From contig CP142451.1 in assembly GCA_038049695.1 (NCBI GenBank), positions 5,082,001 to 5,146,000 of the forward strand: a stretch of DNA of 64,000 bases. Reading direction: 5' to 3'. Positions 46,179 through 59,340 of this stretch are shown here, piece by piece (positions within the stretch are counted from its first letter, which is position 1; each line of letters starts with the position of its first letter). The notes under the pieces were generated by a model. The model had not been told where the DNA came from and did not search any database. It saw nothing but the letters and a program-made list of their open reading frames with translations. Source of the stretch: Cinnamomum chago. Taxonomy: Eukaryota; Streptophyta; Magnoliopsida; Laurales; Lauraceae. The position numbers and the translations under genes were made by a program.

Positions 46179-48879
46179 GATCAACCTTATCAGTCCGCTC
46201 AAAGACTGTGTTTTTTAATTGTTATTGATTTACATTTATACATTGCAAGAGCTAAATAATAAGCTACTTGTTGGACAATAGGTAATCCAGATCAATTAAC
46301 CAGTATTTTATACTACAACGATTTATGTGGGTTGAGTCAACTCGAAGACTAGGTCATGTCCTAGGTCGAGCTTGTTGGTATGTTGCATGGCTTATGATAT
46401 ATGGGGCTATTGTCAACCCAAGCCATCCAAGATCTCTACTGAAGGCTGACACTAGACCCAAGTAATGATCATGGTAGATGGCAGCTGATCAAGGATTGAG
46501 ATCAACCCATCATGCTTCCAAAACTAAGATTTGGTGCTAACATTTCTTTAACCTATGATTCCTCGCTCTCTTCGAGAATGCATCTGTGCAACACTGAAAA
46601 TTCCTTAGTAGTATAAAAAACCTCTAATTTTCTCAAATTTCCACTCATTAGATGTTTGGTGTTATGCTTTTATGGATAAAAAGAGAGAAAAGTTGAACTA
46701 TTTTTGTCTAGAGAAAACCACTTCCTGTGAGACTGGTTGGAATCCTTTTCCATTGTGATGAGGAATTCCATATTGCACAAAAAAAGGGATCTATTGCCTA
46801 TTGTACTCCTTTATTTTCAGCCAACACTTTTTTTTTATTTTTATCTTTACTTCATTAACACAAACAAGTCCTAAAAATCATTCCGACCAACCTTCATAGA
46901 AGGGGTTAGAGGTAGTTTCCACAAAATCCATCATCGAGGCCACCGGCTGCATTGTGGTACTGCACTTTTTGGATGTATAAGTAAATGATGAGCGGGGGAT
47001 CTTATGAGAATTCAAATAATTCATGTTTGGAGATTTTAGGAATTTTCCAAATCTTGTATTCCACATGGCCAAACTCATCCTCGCCAACGACGAATCTTGA
47101 AATGCTAAAGAGGTTGAAATTATGAGAATTTAAAAGGATATTTGTGACTTTTCATATGCTTGGAATTCAGAATTCTAGAGAAAAGAAACATGACATTTTG
47201 AAATGCCAAAGGATAATCATCATATTTATGTCATAATTTTCCAAAACCACAAATTCTTGTCATAAGTTCTGCTTGAGAAATAGGCTTGATTTTGAGGAGA
47301 GGAAAATCCCCACTCATCTTTTAGTAGTTACTAGTGCAGCAAGCTTGCGTTGATAAAATAAATAAATAAAGTTTTAATTAATTAAAAATGTTTATAAGTA
47401 TTTAAAATGATCTAAATGTGAATTTTGAAACCAATCGGCTTTGAAAGTGAGCACCACAGATTAATAAAAAAACAATAAAGGTGAAGTCAACTCTGATCTA
47501 TAAGTGGGCCTTAGATCTTTATAATTTGGATTTGGTATTAGGGTCCCCCAAATTGATCTACATTAAAATTTAATATATACATATCCACCTATCATAAAAG
47601 TCATTACCAACTTGATATCTATATTTCTCATTAATTTATAGGGCCTACTATCAAAGCCAAATAACCTTTCTTCTTCTGTTTAGTAATATGTGGGACCCAT
47701 TGAATGTAACGTGTGTATAAGGAGAGAAATTATGTGATAAGGTAGAGATTTTAGGGGTAGAAGGAGAATTTTTGGGGATTACTTAAGAGAAATTGTGTGT
47801 AGAAAGAGATATTATTAGGGGGAGTAAATGAAATTGATTAGACAGGCATACGAGATATTTTAGGGGAAATAAATGGAATATATTAGAGAGATGTGAGTTG
47901 GAGCCTTGGAGGCAGTAGAATTAAAGGTGATGTTAGAAAGTTTAAAATCGAATGGGCGAAATTTTAGGGGAGTTGGAGAAGATTTATGATTTTTATTTGT
48001 GATGACACGCGTCATTTTTTTGGGCTGCCCACATGGTTCCCTTGCAAAATAAAAAAAATTGATGATGCGCCATGTGTTGCACTCTCGCAAAAAGGCTGTT
48101 GCTTTTATATATATAATTCTCTACTGTGTTTGGACATTTTTTGGATTTAAAGTGAGAAAATTACGAAGAAAAAATCATTTTAAAAAGATTAATAAGTAAA
48201 ATACTGACTTTTGAAGAGTTAGATGTCAATTTTCACTAATGAAAAAAAAATACTCAGTGTCAATAGATAATAGTATCATATGATATGATAAATAAATATA
48301 TGTAATAACATAGTGGTATGTTAGTAATAAGTAATAAAATCCTTGGGCTTTGGGTCTGTCCAAACCCGGGTCCGGGTCCGATCGGGTTGATCAGAGTGAG
48401 GTTCAGGTCCTATTCATTAAATGCTAGTAGGTTCCAGGTAGACAAAACATTAATAAAGGCCTGATCCGGATCACCCAGGGACCTCACCCAACCCAAGTAC
48501 CCAACCCTTTTACATCCCTACTGTTGAACTATGAACTAGTAACTACTTTCATAAGCAAGATATTTTTCTCTTTTTTTTTTTTCTCTTCTTTCTCTATATA
48601 TATATATATTTTTTAATATTTATAACATGATTCAGACCTGCAATCTCATGGTTGAGACCATGAACATGATGATGATAAAATATTAATTATAACAAATTAC
48701 TGCAATGGTAGGCTAATCAGATGCATCACTAATGGAAAATCTTATTAAGGAGGTGACAATGATTCAGAAATACAGAATGCTAAATGCTTCCATCATTGGA
48801 GATCAGAATTTACTTTAAAATGAGAAATACATGCAACAGGAATAACCAACAGATACTAAAAGAAGTACATTGCACAGTA
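46179..48879. other. Intergenic between MITE and remorin gene
   Basis: No gene supported. AT-rich; a (TA)n run lies near 48595-48609. The last few hundred bases would hold the remorin 3' untranslated region. Confidence 0.45.
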
Positions 48880-50940
48880 CTACCAGCAGAGGGTAGGGAG
48901 CTTGAAGGGGAAGAAGGAAGAAGGCAAATGGCCAGTTCTTCGAATATAATCCGCTCTTTCAGAGGTCCTTGAAGCCCTCTCATTCAATTTGGCTTCTGCA
49001 TTAGCCCGTTTCTCTTCTGCTATTCTTCGCGCGGACGACACCTTATTTGTCAGCCTCTCTTGCGCTCGAGATTTCAATCTATCTGCCTTCAGCTGCATGA
49101 AGAAAATGTTTTTTGGTTTTCATCAAAATGGAAAAAGAAATCTGCAATGAATTAGGGAAATGAAAAGAGCCCATGACAGAGTGGAAGATGCAGCTATTGC
49201 AAACTTGAGGTCATGGGTTCAAATTTGATGCCCCTAGATGGGTTCACTGGCCACATTTAAGTGCCCGTTTATAAGATTCTGGGAAGTCTCTTTTTTTTTT
49301 TCCTTTCATCCAATCACTCCCAACAGATTCTCCACATGTCTAATTAGGATAGGAATACTTAAGACACACACTGGAGTTCGATCTCCTCCAAACTCCAGGG
49401 ATTAGAATTAGGGTTACGATTGAGAGATTAACTCTAATAGGCTGCATAAACTCTACCAAATATGATGTTATGCTGATTAGTACGACACGGATAAGTATCC
49501 CATCCAATACTGTGAGAAAAAGGCTAGGATTATAATGACCTACAAATTGCTATGACAGGACACTAATTAAACTTAGACCTTAGAAGCATGTATACAATCA
49601 GTTTTTGTATACACTATATGAAAAATGTATGAAGTGGCAGTGTTGAATGTGAAAACTGCTTGTGGATAATGTTTGAGTTCTCAGTTGGAGTGGAATTATA
49701 TCAAGGCTCTGCTTGAGCCCCTTTCTATCCGCAACAGAACAACAGATCTCCAAGATGAAGTTCTATGATCTATGTTGTTTGCATGTGACATGCTATTTAT
49801 TAGTTAGACAAGAAAGAAAGCAGATGATAAGCTTGGACTTCGGGGGAAGGCATGTGAATCAAATGAGTTTAAAATTAGCACATCAAAGACATAATATATG
49901 GAGTTCAAGTTTAATGGATATAAGAATCTAAATTGCAAGTTGCTAAGATAAGCATGCTACGCTAATGATGATGTAACTGATGTGCATGTGACAAAATGTA
50001 GATGTGTGATTGACTACTTGTATGCGAGAGGGAGCTTCAACTCGGACATGAGTTTTTGGTGCAGCCTTTCCTTTTAATAAAAATCGGCTACCATTAAAAA
50101 AAGAAGAAGTTCTATATGATGTTTGTAATCAAGAAACTAGTCTGCTTCAAACCAACATTATCAGAGTATTTTCCAAGTACACAGTAGTAAAACTGATCGG
50201 AATAGTACTCCTAGAGTATTGGGGTACACCCAAATGCACCCCAAGTGTTCCAAAACAATGCACTTAACTGCCTCAACAGCCACAAAAAAAACTGGACTGT
50301 ACAACTACATGAAACCAAAACTTTCTTACAACCACAGGAATATGATGCTATGAACACAATCCATGGCATACTGGTGTCAATTACCTAAAAAGAAAAATGG
50401 TAGAGTAACTGGTGGGAAGCATGCTGCCGTATTCCTACATACGAGAAGCATTTCAAGGATGTAAAGTTAAAGGGTTGAAACTGGCAATGGGCCAGCCTGG
50501 TCTAGGCCCTGCAGTATGGTCAACTCAGATTGAGTTGAGTTGTCAGTAGATCGGCCCAGGCCTGAGATTCTAGCTTAGTAATTTGACCTCATCCATGAAT
50601 GGTAAAAACTGGAAAAAAACCGATCTGACTTGGTTCAACTTAGCTAAATATAGCATGCCTAGTAAATTTGTAATGGCTAATAAGTTGGTCTTGGGTCTGA
50701 CTTTCAGCCGTGGACTGAGCTCGGTTTTGAATATCAGTCCCACTAAATTAACAGGTTTAACTTTCACTATTTTGAGCTCAGCCCAGCCAGATGGAGTTGC
50801 AGCTCCTACCAATTTCAGTCTTCAGTTCATTAGGAGGGAGCTAGCAGCCACTATAACTCATGTCTCAGTTTTATGAAAACAAAAGCATGGCATGATAATG
50901 CCTCCATTACACAAGATATAGCCATAAAATGGAAACATAA

Positions 50941-51010
<70 letters not shown>

Positions 51011-53125
51011 CAACATATGTGTGCTCGACAAGTACCTCTATCCTCTTCATTTCCTTTTCAGCTTTTCTTTTCTCATGATTTTCCCAGGCTTGTATCTTCA
51101 CCTCTTCTCTCTTGTACCTGCAAGCACATATCACATCATTTGTAAGGAATTGCCATTACAGTCCTGAGTCTACTGATGCCCTGTCGTGCCCACCTTTAAC
51201 AAGTGAAAAGATTACAGTTTGAAAATAGTGGCAAAAAAATTTACAAATGGGTAAAAGGGGGCACCACATAATTTAAAAAGGAGTTGCATGTTCGAAGATC
51301 TTGGATAAAATCCAGAAGAAAAAGGTTTAAGACCCTGACATGTTGCACTATGGATTTAAAATTTATCAGATGGAGTAGTGATGGACTGCTGGCTGGTGAC
51401 TTATTTCTGCAATTTTCATGATCCCTTGTTTCCAATAAAATGGCCCTATATATACGGAAAAATTAGTGACCACAACACCTTTAAATCAATAAGAGAAGTC
51501 AGTTTCCTTCTTCAACTTGTACAACATGAAGCAATATATTTGGTGAAGATTGTTTTTAGCAATGTCGCTAAAACCATCTGCTTTCTTTTTCGACTATGCA
51601 ACTTTGGATAAGGCAATGGACAAAGAAACACATGGTGCATCAATGTAACTAGACAATACATCTTGGTGTTAGTATGACACGAGGAGTGAACTCAAAAGGA
51701 AAAACAATAACCACCACAACAACGAGGACAACTTCATGATTGTACAGATACATATAATATGATGACATTGAAAATTATTGCTCAAGTTCTATTCACAAAA
51801 GCATTGAACAGAGAATGTAACAAAATATCTAGAAACTCACCATATCTAATAACTAGAAATTTTATGGTAAGTAGTTCACATATTTGCTAACATGAAATAA
51901 AGCATAGATTAAGGATTCATATAGATGTTGGCCTGGAAACATCTGATACAGGATTTAGGAATAGAGAAGTTCTAGGAATTTCAGTGTTCTTTTCAAAATG
52001 AGCTGCCATAATGGAAAGACTAAAATGTACAGTTCAAATCAAACTTGATAGCTATCGAAATAAAACAAAATGTAAGAGAATGATGGACTGAAATCTTTAA
52101 AAACTCATTGATCAAATTTCATGAGACAGAACTTTCAACAATTTTACATATGTGAGATACTAAATAGAACTCAGCTGTCATATGTGAGACAGTAAGCCTT
52201 CTTAAACGACATCACTGGAGAGGAAAAGGGAGATTTCGGAAAAAAAAAAGGGTAAAAAAAGGAAGAACGAGAAAAGGTAAGGGAAGAGCAAAGTGCAAGC
52301 AAACCACCTTGCCATGTATTTTGCACGCTCTGCTTCGTCCCAAGCCATGGCTCTGGTCTCCAAGGAGTTGGGTTGTCCAGGCTGACCCAAATTGTTGTTC
52401 ACAAATATCTTGTGAGCATCTGGATCTTCTCTCTCCCTGTTTGACCAGCTATTTGGAGGTGTCCCACTGAAAAGTATGGCTTCATTTTTGCTCTCTGATG
52501 ACTTAAGACTTGTTTGGTAGCTTTCACGGGCCTGAGATCCTTGACGACATCTTCCAGGAGTGGATGATCTAGAAGAGATAGGACTCCTCAAAGATGGTGT
52601 TGTTGCTCTGAGTGGAGTACCTGTCCTTGAAGGTTCTTGACTAGCTATGGGAGTCATCTCTGTTCCCATGTCTCTCAGACAAACTGATCTCATAGCTGGT
52701 AATGTATCTTCCAAAGGATTATCAGCTTGCCAGAATGAATCACTGCAATCAATCGTTTTTGTCTCCCCTTCATCTTGATTTGTAGTTTCTGAGTCTCCAT
52801 TTTCTCCTCCTTCCTCACCACTGGTGTAGTAGTCCTTCTCCTTTGGGGGAATGGGGGCAATTAATCTCCGATCTTCGGCATCTGAAGCTCGAGGTTTGGT
52901 CATGGCACCACTCATATCTCCCCCATTTGACAGGCCAACCACCCACTTCTGGGCATCATCCCATTTTGATGGAGTTGGTTTTTTAAGCGAACCCAAGATC
53001 GCCCGGTGATGAGAACCATTGCTTGCTCCATTTCCTTTGTGAAACTCAAAACTACAATTGCTGCTGCTTGAGTTTCCCTTTCCAGATTTATGATTGTAGG
53101 ACCCCTTACTGTCCACAGACCTCAT
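48880..53125 (-). CDS. Remorin family protein, long N-terminal type, 370 aa
   Basis: Coding exons on minus: 53125-52308 (818 nt), 51117-51036 (82 nt) and 49092-48880 (213 nt), together 371 codons with stop. The ATG at 53125 begins MRSVDSKGSYN, matching how long remorins start; an in-frame GTG upstream is not used. The N-terminal 270 residues are Ser/Pro-rich and disordered, with TPSKWDDAQKWVVGL and RRLIAP motifs of the long (group 6-like) plant remorins. The C-terminal Remorin_C coiled coil begins AWDEAERAKYMARYKREE and runs to the end, closing with YIRRTGHLPSSFF...PTLCW, the membrane-anchoring tail with a Cys suited to S-acylation. Remorins organise plasma-membrane nanodomains and affect plasmodesmata and immunity. 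An intron of 1.9 kb contains a (GA)n microsatellite. It appears intact. Confidence 0.93.
49170..49315 (+). mobile_element. SINE-like relic in remorin intron
   Basis: AGGTCATGGGTTCAAATTTG (B-box-like, near 49208-49227) follows an AGTGGAAGATG segment. No duplication found. Confidence 0.35.
50944..51007. repeat. (GA)n microsatellite, about 32 units
   Basis: Uninterrupted GA repeat 29 nt downstream of the end of remorin exon 2 (51036) on the transcript, where it reads (CT)n. Confidence 0.95.
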
Positions 53126-54446
53126 TCTCTCCCTTTTCTGATCAGAATGCACAGCCCTTACTCCTATTCTAATTTGCAGATTAGCTCCTAAAACATCACT
53201 CTCTTCCTAGCATGATTTGATAACCATCCCTAACAACTAATCATTCTAGAATCTATAACAGCTGACAGACCTCTACTCCAAGAAGCTTCTTTTTAAGTAC
53301 TATGTTCTACCTGGTCATCTAGCTAGATTATCTCAGAAGATGGAGAACTTGGCTACCTACTAGGGGAGATAAGACAAATGCAGTTATAGATTAGATCTAG
53401 GGAGACAGGTGAATGATTCTCTAGATCATAGTTCTAAAGATCTAAAAACCATACTAACATGACGGCTACCTAATCCTCTATCTAGATTAATTATAAGAGA
53501 TTGGATCCTCTCAACTATAACTCACACAAGTCCTTCAGTCTGCTAAAAATCCAAGAAAAGAGATGCTATGAAAAACAAAGCAAAGTATTTACAACTTCAC
53601 TGTAGAATCACAGACACATGGGATTTGCATAGCTAAATTTAGAACTCCAAAAGAGAACCGAAACCTCTCCAGAAAATTAACACCGAAAACATCCAAACCA
53701 TCAACTAAGATTCTTCTCAAAAGCCATATGATTCTTGCATAGACAAAAATCAGTAGCTTCTTCACTAAATTGTAAAACCCTTTTTTTAGTTCTCTACCAC
53801 CAATGCATATCCAAATCAAAAGATAACCTCTGAATCTCTATGCCCACTACAAATGACAGATTACTCAGTTCACAGCAAACTACAACCTGATCTTTGATGG
53901 GTTTTGCAAGAAATGGTTGTTTGACCATAAAAATCAAAGTATTTCACATAACAAAACCAAAAGAACCACCTAAATGACTATAGCCACCACAAAATGAAAA
54001 CAGAATCCTAAGTTCATATAGCTAAAAGTAGGACATTATTCCCTGAAGTTATCTGGAAGAAATGATGAATAAAACTGTCAACACTGGATCTCACCTAACA
54101 AAAGCCACACATCTGTACACCCACCTCACTGAAAGAAACACATCTCACAATACATGGCTAACCTCAGAACTAAATCCAAAATGGGTGCTGCAAGAAATGC
54201 TCTTCTACTGGGAAGAAAACCATAAAATCATAAATGTCAGTTAACTGCCAGAGAAACCTATGTTGGGTTTTGCAGGAGATGCTTGTCCTGAGAGAATAAA
54301 ACCATCACACCATGAGACCATGGGTGTTTGGGACTTGCAGAGATCGGAAGGGAAGATCAATATGTAACTATAAATATAAACTAGAAAAGGTTTTGGAGAA
54401 AAGGAACAGTTCCCAGTGGTAAAAGATATATATAAAAGAATACTAC

Positions 54447-54600
54447 CTGGGAAATGGTGTCCTTTTCCTCCTCAATGCAGATGGGAAGCACCTCCTCAAG
54501 AGAGGAATCTAGGGAAGTAGTTGAGATGTCAAAAGAAAACAAGCACTGGACTGCTGGCACTGCTCTTTTCAGTGAGGGAGAGAGGGTCCGGGTTTTCTGA
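54447..54600 (-). other. Likely non-coding leader exon of the remorin gene
   Basis: On minus, a CT-rich segment (CTCTCTCCCTCACTG) leads to TTTCCCAG|GTAGTATTC, a good donor at 54447/54446. It has no ATG in a useful frame, so I take it as a 5' untranslated exon spliced to the exon containing 53125. The intermediate acceptor was not fixed. Confidence 0.5.
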
Positions 54601-54718
54601 TCTAGACTCCCTTGTTAGTCTCTCACACAACAAAATAATAGGGTAAATCATCCACCAATCTTGTACCCTCTTATTTACCAGAAAAAAAATTAAATCATAT
54701 CCTCTGAGATCCTCTTTA

Positions 54719-55222
54719 GGGCACGTTTGTGTACATGTAATTTTCGTGAAAATTGAAAATTGTCACATCAGCAAAATCCATGGGTTTCAAATTCTTTAGA
54801 AATTTTTTTCCGCGGAAGTCAAAATTTTATGTTTTGTGCAAAAAGGTTTTCCTCGATGAATTAGTGCTAATGTTGTTTGGTGCAACTATGGATTTCTTTA
54901 GTGAAAACCATTTTTTAGTGAAAACTATTGGGTGGGTGGGTTGGTATATGTGCGGGGTGGGTGGGGTTGGGAGGGGAAGAGGAAGAAAGAGGGTGGTTGG
55001 GTGGAGTGAGGGTAAGAGAGAGGAAATTGGGGGGTCGATTTTCCGTGGAAATGGACTTCCCATACCCCCCATAAGGAAATCTATTTCCATGGTTAGGAAG
55101 GAAAAAGCTGACGTGGCGAAAAAGCATTTCCGCGGAAAACTGCTGCACCAAACACATGAAAAAGAAGTTTTCCACAGAAAACTACAACCTTTTCCGCGGA
55201 AATGGGCTACACAAACATGCCC
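54719..55222 (+). mobile_element. Tourist-like (PIF/Harbinger) MITE, copy 2, in remorin promoter
   Basis: 504 bp, ends GGGCACGTTTGTGTAC / inverted, with TTA duplication at 54716-54718 and 55223-55225. Nearly the same as 22971-23494 except for a shorter G-rich core. It lies just over 100 bp upstream of the remorin leader exon. Confidence 0.88.
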
Positions 55223-55225
55223 TTA

Positions 55226-55803
55226 TAAATTCAGTGGGAGGGCCTAATTAGGGGTGGCAACTGTTTTTTTTTTTTTTTTTTTTTTCTTTTCTTCTTTTTT
55301 TTTGGGGGTTAAATGAAAGAAAACATATTTCTTAGGGAGCAGGAGGTGTATTTATTGAAGAAAAATTATTAAATTACCTATAATGTTAGAGGGTGTTCGA
55401 AACTTCTTAGGCGGCCATGACACCCACAATGCTGCCCATGTTTGTGATTAAAGCCTTGCGCGTGTTTGACTTGTTTTAAGCAGCAGGCAATCTTAGCCGA
55501 CATCTGATGTGAGTCAATTTGGTTCAACCCATGTAACTTGCATTCAATGTGGATCCATCCATTTAACCCGATCCGACCTAACCCTACTTGTAGATACTTT
55601 GGCTCAAGACTAATTCATTTCAACTATTTAGGCCAAATATAGTGATTGTTTCCACGCCAAAAAAATCGCATTACCGCAATCATTCCAAGTTAACTCTACA
55701 TTTTAAATCCTATGAACTTTAAAATTGAGCAAATGCAAGTAGATGAGCCATATGAGCGACCCTAATTTAACTGGTTTATATGCAAGTTAAGTTATATGAA
55801 CTT
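55226..55803. other. Intergenic with poly(T) tract
   Basis: A T-run of about 21 lies at 55265-55285. No gene. Confidence 0.45.
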
Positions 55804-56040
55804 GTGACAGATCTGTATGTTCTATGGATCAGGTTTAGCAAGTCAAATTAGAGTAGGGTTAAGGCTTGGGTTAGGTTTTACCACCCTTCAAATCATTGAA
55901 AGTTGAGACACATTGAGTTGGTGTGACAGATCTGTATGTTCTATGGATCAGGTTTAGCAAGTCAAATTAGAGTAGGGTTAAGGCCGGGTTAGGTTTTACC
56001 ACCCTTCAAATCATTGAAAGTTGAGACACATTGAGTTGGT
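55804..56040. repeat. 119-bp tandem duplication
   Basis: 55804-55922 is repeated at 55923-56040 with about two differences (CTTGGGTT against CCGGGTT region). Unit starts GTGACAGATCTGTATG. Confidence 0.95.
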
Positions 56041-58409
56041 GAGGTAGGAAAACTTTATTGTAACCATCAAATGGGCTGTGTGCAAAAGATGTGATTATGG
56101 TCCCATGGTTTATATTTTAATCGTGTGTTTTATGACTACCGGATCCAATTCCGATTGAAGTGAAGTTTACCTTGTGCTAATCAACTGGAGTGCAATGATT
56201 TTGAGGTTTGTGCATTTAATGTGGGCCAAAATGAAGGATTTGGGACCTTAGGTCCGCCTTAGAGATTTCCTATCTCGCCTAAAAGCATCTAGATTCATCA
56301 ACCACCATGCTAATTGACATTTTTCACAAATCTTGTTCTTAATAGTTTCTTGTCAAAACAAATTATTAAATGATTTGGTTTTCTTCTTGACATAAATGAG
56401 GAAAATTGGTTTATTAAAAGTGATAATATAAAAAAACTATAACTATTGCTTAGGAGATATACTGGTCTACAATATTAGAAAAACCTCATAAAATAACATT
56501 AGATTCTTAGAATTTGGTCTTCTTCATCATTTTCATCGACCCCATTTGAATAAGCAACATTCTTGTAAATCTTAACCATTATGTAGATAGTGAAGGCAGT
56601 GACCTTTCAATGCCTTGTGGAGAGGATCAGTGGTTTAGATGAAAAATGACTATTAAATGAATTTCCTTTTGATGTAAAATAATCACTCAACCATCTCCAT
56701 AATATTTAAATATTAGGGAAAAAAAGTCTCATTCAAGTCGCAACCTTGTATACTTTACCCTTAATATTCTTTTTGTTGAAATCTATTTTACCTTAAGTAC
56801 CTAAAAATCCAATTATTTGCAATTTATAAGTGTGCCATTTTGGGAGAGGTCAACAAATTCATGATTGGGTGATGTTGACACATTTGTAATACACACATGT
56901 GTGACTATCAATTCCTCTGTGTTAAGTTTAAATTATTACTCCAGCCTGTGGTATAACTTATAGTAAAAAAAAATTAATAATAATAATATGAAAGGAAAAA
57001 AAATTCTAAGAATTATAAAGATCAACATGAGCTTTTAAAAGGATGGTGAGGGAGAAAATTATCAAAATTTGGAATCCACGGTCAGATAAGATTACAAAGA
57101 TCACAGGATCCAATCAAAATCATCCAGTTTGTTGGTACATCAGAATCAGATAAATGTACTGCCAGTAGAATAATATGGCTTTTGACGGTTGACAATCTGC
57201 CGGGAGGTTCTGTTTGGTGAAAGACTAGCATGGGAACCACAGCTAAGACGCTTTTAACGGATAGCTGCAAGGTGTCGACAATAGCTTATAAAAGTGACAC
57301 GTGGACGAATGGGATTGGAGCTGATGTCAGGGCGCTACTTCCAAAGTATAGAGTTTTACTCTGTGCGTCACGTGGTGGGCATGGAATGGATCGCATGAGG
57401 GAGACGGTTAGTTACAAAGAGTCACGTCCTTAAAATAGAAACACATCTTCTTGTGGGCCCCTCCTGAATGAACGACAATGATGGAGACTGATGGATGGAT
57501 GGATGGGGGACATGCATTAATTCAGGGTGACCCACTATCATCTTCATTTTGAAAGCCTGTTTTCAATAATTCAGTTTGGTCCTGTTTGATAACCAAATTC
57601 ACTAAGAAAAATATTTCTGCTTTTCACCTATTCACGTAATATTCATATTTGACAATTGTAAATTTTCAAGGATTCAGACCCATGGAAATCCCCATTTTAT
57701 TTGGATTTTTAAATCTAACCTCCCCTATAGAATTTAGGAATCATCACTTATACAGATTTGTGCTTAAATCAAAATTTTCTAAGATATATGCATCGATATG
57801 CATCAATATTGATGTGAAATCTTTAGCTATACAAATCTTCAGCAGGGAATCCTTGTCTCAAGGGTAGTATGGAATCCTCACATCTGTGGATTCCTGTCGT
57901 GTTGAAAAACATGCTCTTAGTGTTTGATAGATTAATTGTTTGGTATGTCTGATTCAATTAAAATAAGTAAATTGTTCTATAATAAGAAAAAATATATAGT
58001 ACGGTGAAACTTGTTTTGTATGAAAATTTGTCAGAAAGAAATTGAGATTTGTCTAAAAATTTATTCTTTTGTTACATTTTTATTTTTGGTAAAAGAGGCG
58101 AAATATTTTAAAACTGGTTCGCTGAGATTCAAGTCAGCTATCTTAAACTATTTAAAGCATTTGGCTTAATTCAAATAGACCCAAAAGATAGAGTTGTCAA
58201 ATGACACCTTAGTCTCTAATTAGTCATATCACATTTTTTCTTTTGTTTTTGTTTTTGACGACTCATACAGATTTTATGGTGATAAAATTATGATTGTGGT
58301 CAGTGTCTAATTGTAATTCAATGCCAAATTAGAATCATTAGCAGTTGAAGAGGATAGGTAACTTTAAAAGGAATTGGATTCATAAAACGCTACACCCAGA
58401 CATACATAA
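56041..58409. other. Intergenic
   Basis: No gene supported. Around 57270-57310 the plus strand has CTTATAAAAGTGACACGTGG (TATA-like plus G-box-like), but no convincing coding sequence follows. Confidence 0.4.
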
Positions 58410-58492
58410 ATTGTCACCACAGCTCAATTGGTTAGGAATATGGACACGTGAGTTTAAATTCTTGATGTAGCCCAAAAAAAAAAAGGAAAAAG
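58410..58492 (+). mobile_element. Short SINE or tRNA-like relic with A tail
   Basis: AGCTCAATTGGTTAGG (58421-58436) matches a pol III A box, GTGAGTTTAAATTC (58449-58462) a B box, and an A-tail follows at 58473-58484. It cannot form a full tRNA cloverleaf of normal sequence. Confidence 0.5.
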
Positions 58493-59041
58493 ACGCCAAT
58501 CAAAGAGGCCTCTAATGGAATTTTTTTCCGGGAACAAAATGGATAAAGAGTAGACCCATGAGTAAAACTTGCTAATAATGTGTGGGGCCCACCTCTATGA
58601 ATGCTATGCACATGTTAGCATACGATTAGAAAGTTCAAACACCATTAGAGCCACGGCCATTAAATACCGATAAGGTCTCAAACTTTTAACACCTATTGTC
58701 ATCATCTAATCCACATTAAACTTACCAATTCCAAACTGTATCTATAATTGGCATGCAATAGGTCAGCCCCACAAGATGGTTTTAAGTAACTTCATGTCTG
58801 TCTATAGCCTAATTTTCATCATTGGAAAAGTCCTATCACACTTTTTGTGTACACTTTATTCTAGGTACTCGTGGACATGACAAAGTTGATTTGCTAAGCA
58901 GCGTCCAAATTTGAGTGAGAATCTGATCATTTGTGAAAAATAAAGGTTTCGACCAATCTCACACATGCTGCTACTTATTTAGACATTTCTAGGCTTCATA
59001 AAAAAATAAAGGTTCCTACCAGTCTCACACATAGCGACACT

Positions 59042-59216
59042 TTTTTTTCCCCCTTCTATGATAGGTTCCCGACCCTTTGGATTTGACTAATTCTTCTGGG
59101 CCCAGAGGGAAGCCGGGTAAACTCCCTTGTAGCCCCAGTGTGGTAGTGCAGTTTCGAACCTACAATCTCCGGATGCAAACCGTGATTCTAGGCAAACTGA
59201 GTTACCCCTTGGGCTT
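59042..59216 (-). mobile_element. tRNA-derived SINE, copy 3
   Basis: About 175 bp, same family as 13288 and 35487, flanked by a 15-bp duplication with two mismatches (ACACATAGCGACACT at 59027-59041 and ACACACAGTGACACT at 59217-59231). B box GGTTCGAAAC on minus. The mismatches suggest an older insertion. Confidence 0.85.
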
Positions 59217-59340
59217 ACACACAGTGACACTTACTTATGCATTTCTAACTTTTATCAGTGCAAACCGTGATTTTAGGCTAACTGAGCTACCCCTTGGGCT
59301 TACACACAGTGACACTTACGCATTTCTAGCCTTTATCAAG
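59176..59340. repeat. Tandem duplication of SINE end plus flank, about 84-bp unit
   Basis: The SINE head with its right flank (GCAAACCGTGATT...CTTACACACAGTGACACTTA...CATTTCTA) is present at about 59176-59258 and again, diverged, at about 59259-59340. Confidence 0.8.

Noticed and set aside
53125..53152. Upstream GTG start at 53152 for the remorin
   Set aside because: GTG is not a normal plant start, and MRSVDSKG at 53125 fits the family.
57270..57310. Promoter (TATAAAAG plus CACGTGG) for a plus-strand gene
   Set aside because: No coding sequence or exon follows that I can recognise.
57580..57920. MITE with ends GGTCCTGTTTGATAACC ... AAAACATGCTC
   Set aside because: The ends are only weakly inverted and no clear target duplication is present.
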